A DNA stretch of 42,379 bases from assembly GCA_015490315.1 (NCBI GenBank), contig WFYB01000090.1, forward strand, positions 1-42,379. Reading direction: 5' to 3'. The stretch comes from Sulfurovum sp. (GTDB lineage: Bacteria > Campylobacterota > Campylobacteria > Campylobacterales > Sulfurovaceae). Below the pieces are notes generated by a model. It saw only the letters and a list, made by a program, of their open reading frames with translations, searched no databases and had not been told where the DNA came from. Shown here piece after piece: positions 41,069 through 42,379 of this stretch. How positions within the stretch are numbered: the first letter of the stretch is position 1; each line of letters starts with the position of its first letter. The translations under genes were made by a program, and so were the position numbers.

Positions 41069-42288
41069 AACTTTTATTTTTGACAGACAATTTTCCGCCA
41101 GAGAGCAATGCGCCTGCAAGTAGAACCTATGAGCATTGCAAAGAGTGGGTCAAGGAGGGGATAGATGTGACAGTGATCACCTGTGCTCCCAATTTCCCCT
41201 ACGGCAAGACCTACGAAGGGTACAAAAACAAGCTCTATCAAACAGAGGAGATAGATGGCATTAAAGTGATACGGGTCTGGAGCTACATGACAGAGAATAA
41301 AGGGGTGGTCAAACGTATTCTTGACTATATGAGTTATGCCATCAGTGCTTTTTTTGCCGGACTGTTTGTCAAAACAGATCTGATCGTTGCGACATCACCT
41401 CAGCTCTTCACTACACTGGGGGGATGCGCTTTAGCCAAGGTCAGACGTAAGCCTTGGATTTTTGAACTGCGTGATCTATGGCCTGAGGGGATCAAAGATC
41501 ATGGCGCAATCAAAAAACGCTATTTGCTTGATTTTCTAACCAAAATGGAGCTGTGCCTTTATCGTCAGGCGACGCATGTCGTCACGGTTACAGAGGGACT
41601 CAAAGAGAATCTCTCAAGCAGAGGGATTGATCCTGACAAGATTGATATCGTGACCAATGGTGCCAATATGGAGCTTTTTAGCCCGATTCCAAAGGATGAG
41701 GCACTTATGAAGTCTTTGGGACTTGAAGGGAAGTTTGTTGTCGGCTATATCGGCACACACGGTATGGCACATGGGCTGGAGTTTATTGTTGAGAGTATCA
41801 AAGATCTTGATGATGAGAAGATACACTTTCTTTTTGTAGGTACAGGTGCCAAGAAAGAGGCGGTTGTGGCTTTGGTAGAAAAGCTGGGGCTTACCAATGT
41901 CACCTTCCTCGATCCCGTGCCAAAGAGTGAAGTAAAGCGCTATATCTCGGTGATAGATGTGGCACTGGTACCGCTGACCAAAACAAAGATCCATGCCTCT
42001 TTGATCCCTTCGAAGATCTTTGAATCTGCCGCTATGCGAAAGCCGATGCTTTTGGGAGTAGAGGGGGAAGCCAGAAGGATCGTAGAGGGACACCATGCAG
42101 GGATAGCGTTTGAGCCTGAAAACAAAGAGGAGTTCCTTAGTGCTTTGAAGCAGATCTCAAAAGGAGGAGAGGCATACAGTGAGCTTCAGAAGGGCTGCGA
42201 TGCGCTTGCTGAAGCCTTTGACAGGAAGCATCTTGCTGCTAAGATGCTAAAGGTACTGCAAAAAACAAAGGAGAAGTATCATGAGTAA
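41065..42288 (+). CDS. WbuB-like glycosyltransferase family 4
   Basis: The 407-residue transferase starts MKLLFLTDNFPPESNAPASR, the WbuB-type N-terminus. It has APNFPYGKTYEGY, ATSPQLFTTLGG, FELRDLWPEGI and VTNGANMELFSP, with a VGYIGTHGMAHGLEF donor domain. The late LIPSKIFESAAMRKP lacks the first Glu of the EX7E motif, as is usual in this subgroup. E. coli WbuB transfers FucNAc; the donor here is unknown. It overlaps the heparinase-family gene by four bases and the next gene by eight. Confidence 0.9.
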   Translation: MKLLFLTDNFPPESNAPASRTYEHCKEWVKEGIDVTVITCAPNFPYGKTYEGYKNKLYQTEEIDGIKVIRVWSYMTENKGVVKRILDYMSYAISAFFAGLFVKTDLIVATSPQLFTTLGGCALAKVRRKPWIFELRDLWPEGIKDHGAIKKRYLLDFLTKMELCLYRQATHVVTVTEGLKENLSSRGIDPDKIDIVTNGANMELFSPIPKDEALMKSLGLEGKFVVGYIGTHGMAHGLEFIVESIKDLDDEKIHFLFVGTGAKKEAVVALVEKLGLTNVTFLDPVPKSEVKRYISVIDVALVPLTKTKIHASLIPSKIFESAAMRKPMLLGVEGEARRIVEGHHAGIAFEPENKEEFLSALKQISKGGEAYSELQKGCDALAEAFDRKHLAAKMLKVLQKTKEKYHE

Positions 42289-42379
42289 CAAACCTATTAA
42301 AGTCCTGCTTTTGGATGGACACACGGTACAGGTATTGCCTATCGCCAAATCACTGCGTAAACATGGGCACCATGTAACC
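42281..42379 (+). CDS. Possible ATP-grasp enzyme, 5' part only
   Basis: Only 33 residues are inside the window. They start MSNKPIKVLLLDGHTVQVLP, and IAKSLRKHGHHVT follows. The 'VLLLDG......IAKSL...GH.V' pattern resembles the N-terminal pre-ATP-grasp strand-turn-helix of carbamoyl-phosphate-synthase-like ATP-grasp ligases. The start of another GT-B or Rossmann protein is an alternative. AAGGAG precedes the ATG and it overlaps the previous gene by eight bases. It runs off the right edge. Confidence 0.5.
   Translation, partial: MSNKPIKVLLLDGHTVQVLPIAKSLRKHGHHVT

Noticed and set aside
1..42379. CRISPR arrays, tRNA/rRNA genes, insertion sequences, prophage genes
   Set aside because: I saw no regularly spaced direct repeats, no cloverleaf-like gap sequence, no transposase or integrase motif, and the gaps between genes are under 200 bases.

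Overview
The window looks like chromosomal DNA of a Campylobacterota (Epsilonproteobacteria) member, most likely a Sulfurovum- or Sulfurimonas-like sulfur-oxidiser. The basis is the gene content (rpmH-rnpA-yidC-jag-mnmE cluster, Campylobacter-type all-alpha dUTPase, stand-alone CZB protein, NspC), very tight packing with many ATGA overlaps, and TATAAT-type -10 boxes without a clear -35. The genus is inferred from protein style by eye and was not searched. No tRNA, rRNA, CRISPR array, transposase or phage gene was seen.

Left part (1-6860), housekeeping: the 3' end of a thiE-like gene; a signal peptidase I; a DUF445 membrane protein on the minus strand; then gatB, a six-helix voltage-sensor-type K+ channel with a C-terminal RCK domain, a separate soluble RCK protein, and gpsA read as one plus-strand run; and a zinc-binding CZB protein on the minus strand.

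Middle part (6861-25101): tamA-tamB (outer-membrane assembly), nspC (polyamine synthesis, minus strand), a small protein resembling a degenerate GGDEF domain, and the rpmH-rnpA-yidC-jag-mnmE cluster. rnpA is clearly present but has no ATG, GTG or TTG start, and yidD is absent between rnpA and yidC. A Sel1-type protein, a lipoprotein, dut (minus strand), purL, a strongly structured intergenic element, purH and a secreted vWA-domain protein follow.

Right part (25267 to the window end): a surface-polysaccharide cluster of at least 15 genes, all on the plus strand. wecB-wecC would make UDP-ManNAcA. The wbpP/tviC-like epimerase and wbpO/tviB-like dehydrogenase would make UDP-GalNAcA (or UDP-GlcNAcA). 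Four GT4 glycosyltransferases, a Wzy/ligase-type membrane protein and a Wzx flippase would assemble and export the repeat. A NodB-fold deacetylase-like protein, an acyltransferase-3 protein, a PaaK/CapK-type adenylate-forming enzyme, a heparinase II/III-family protein and the start of a possible ATP-grasp enzyme would modify or trim it. The expected product is an acidic, amino-uronate-rich exopolysaccharide, capsule or O-chain. Its exact structure cannot be read from the DNA.

The observations I rate highest are the rnpA start problem, the voltage-sensor K+ channel paired with a free RCK subunit, the nested inverted repeat between purL and purH, and the pairing of two carboxylate-activating enzyme families with a double-uronate polysaccharide cluster.
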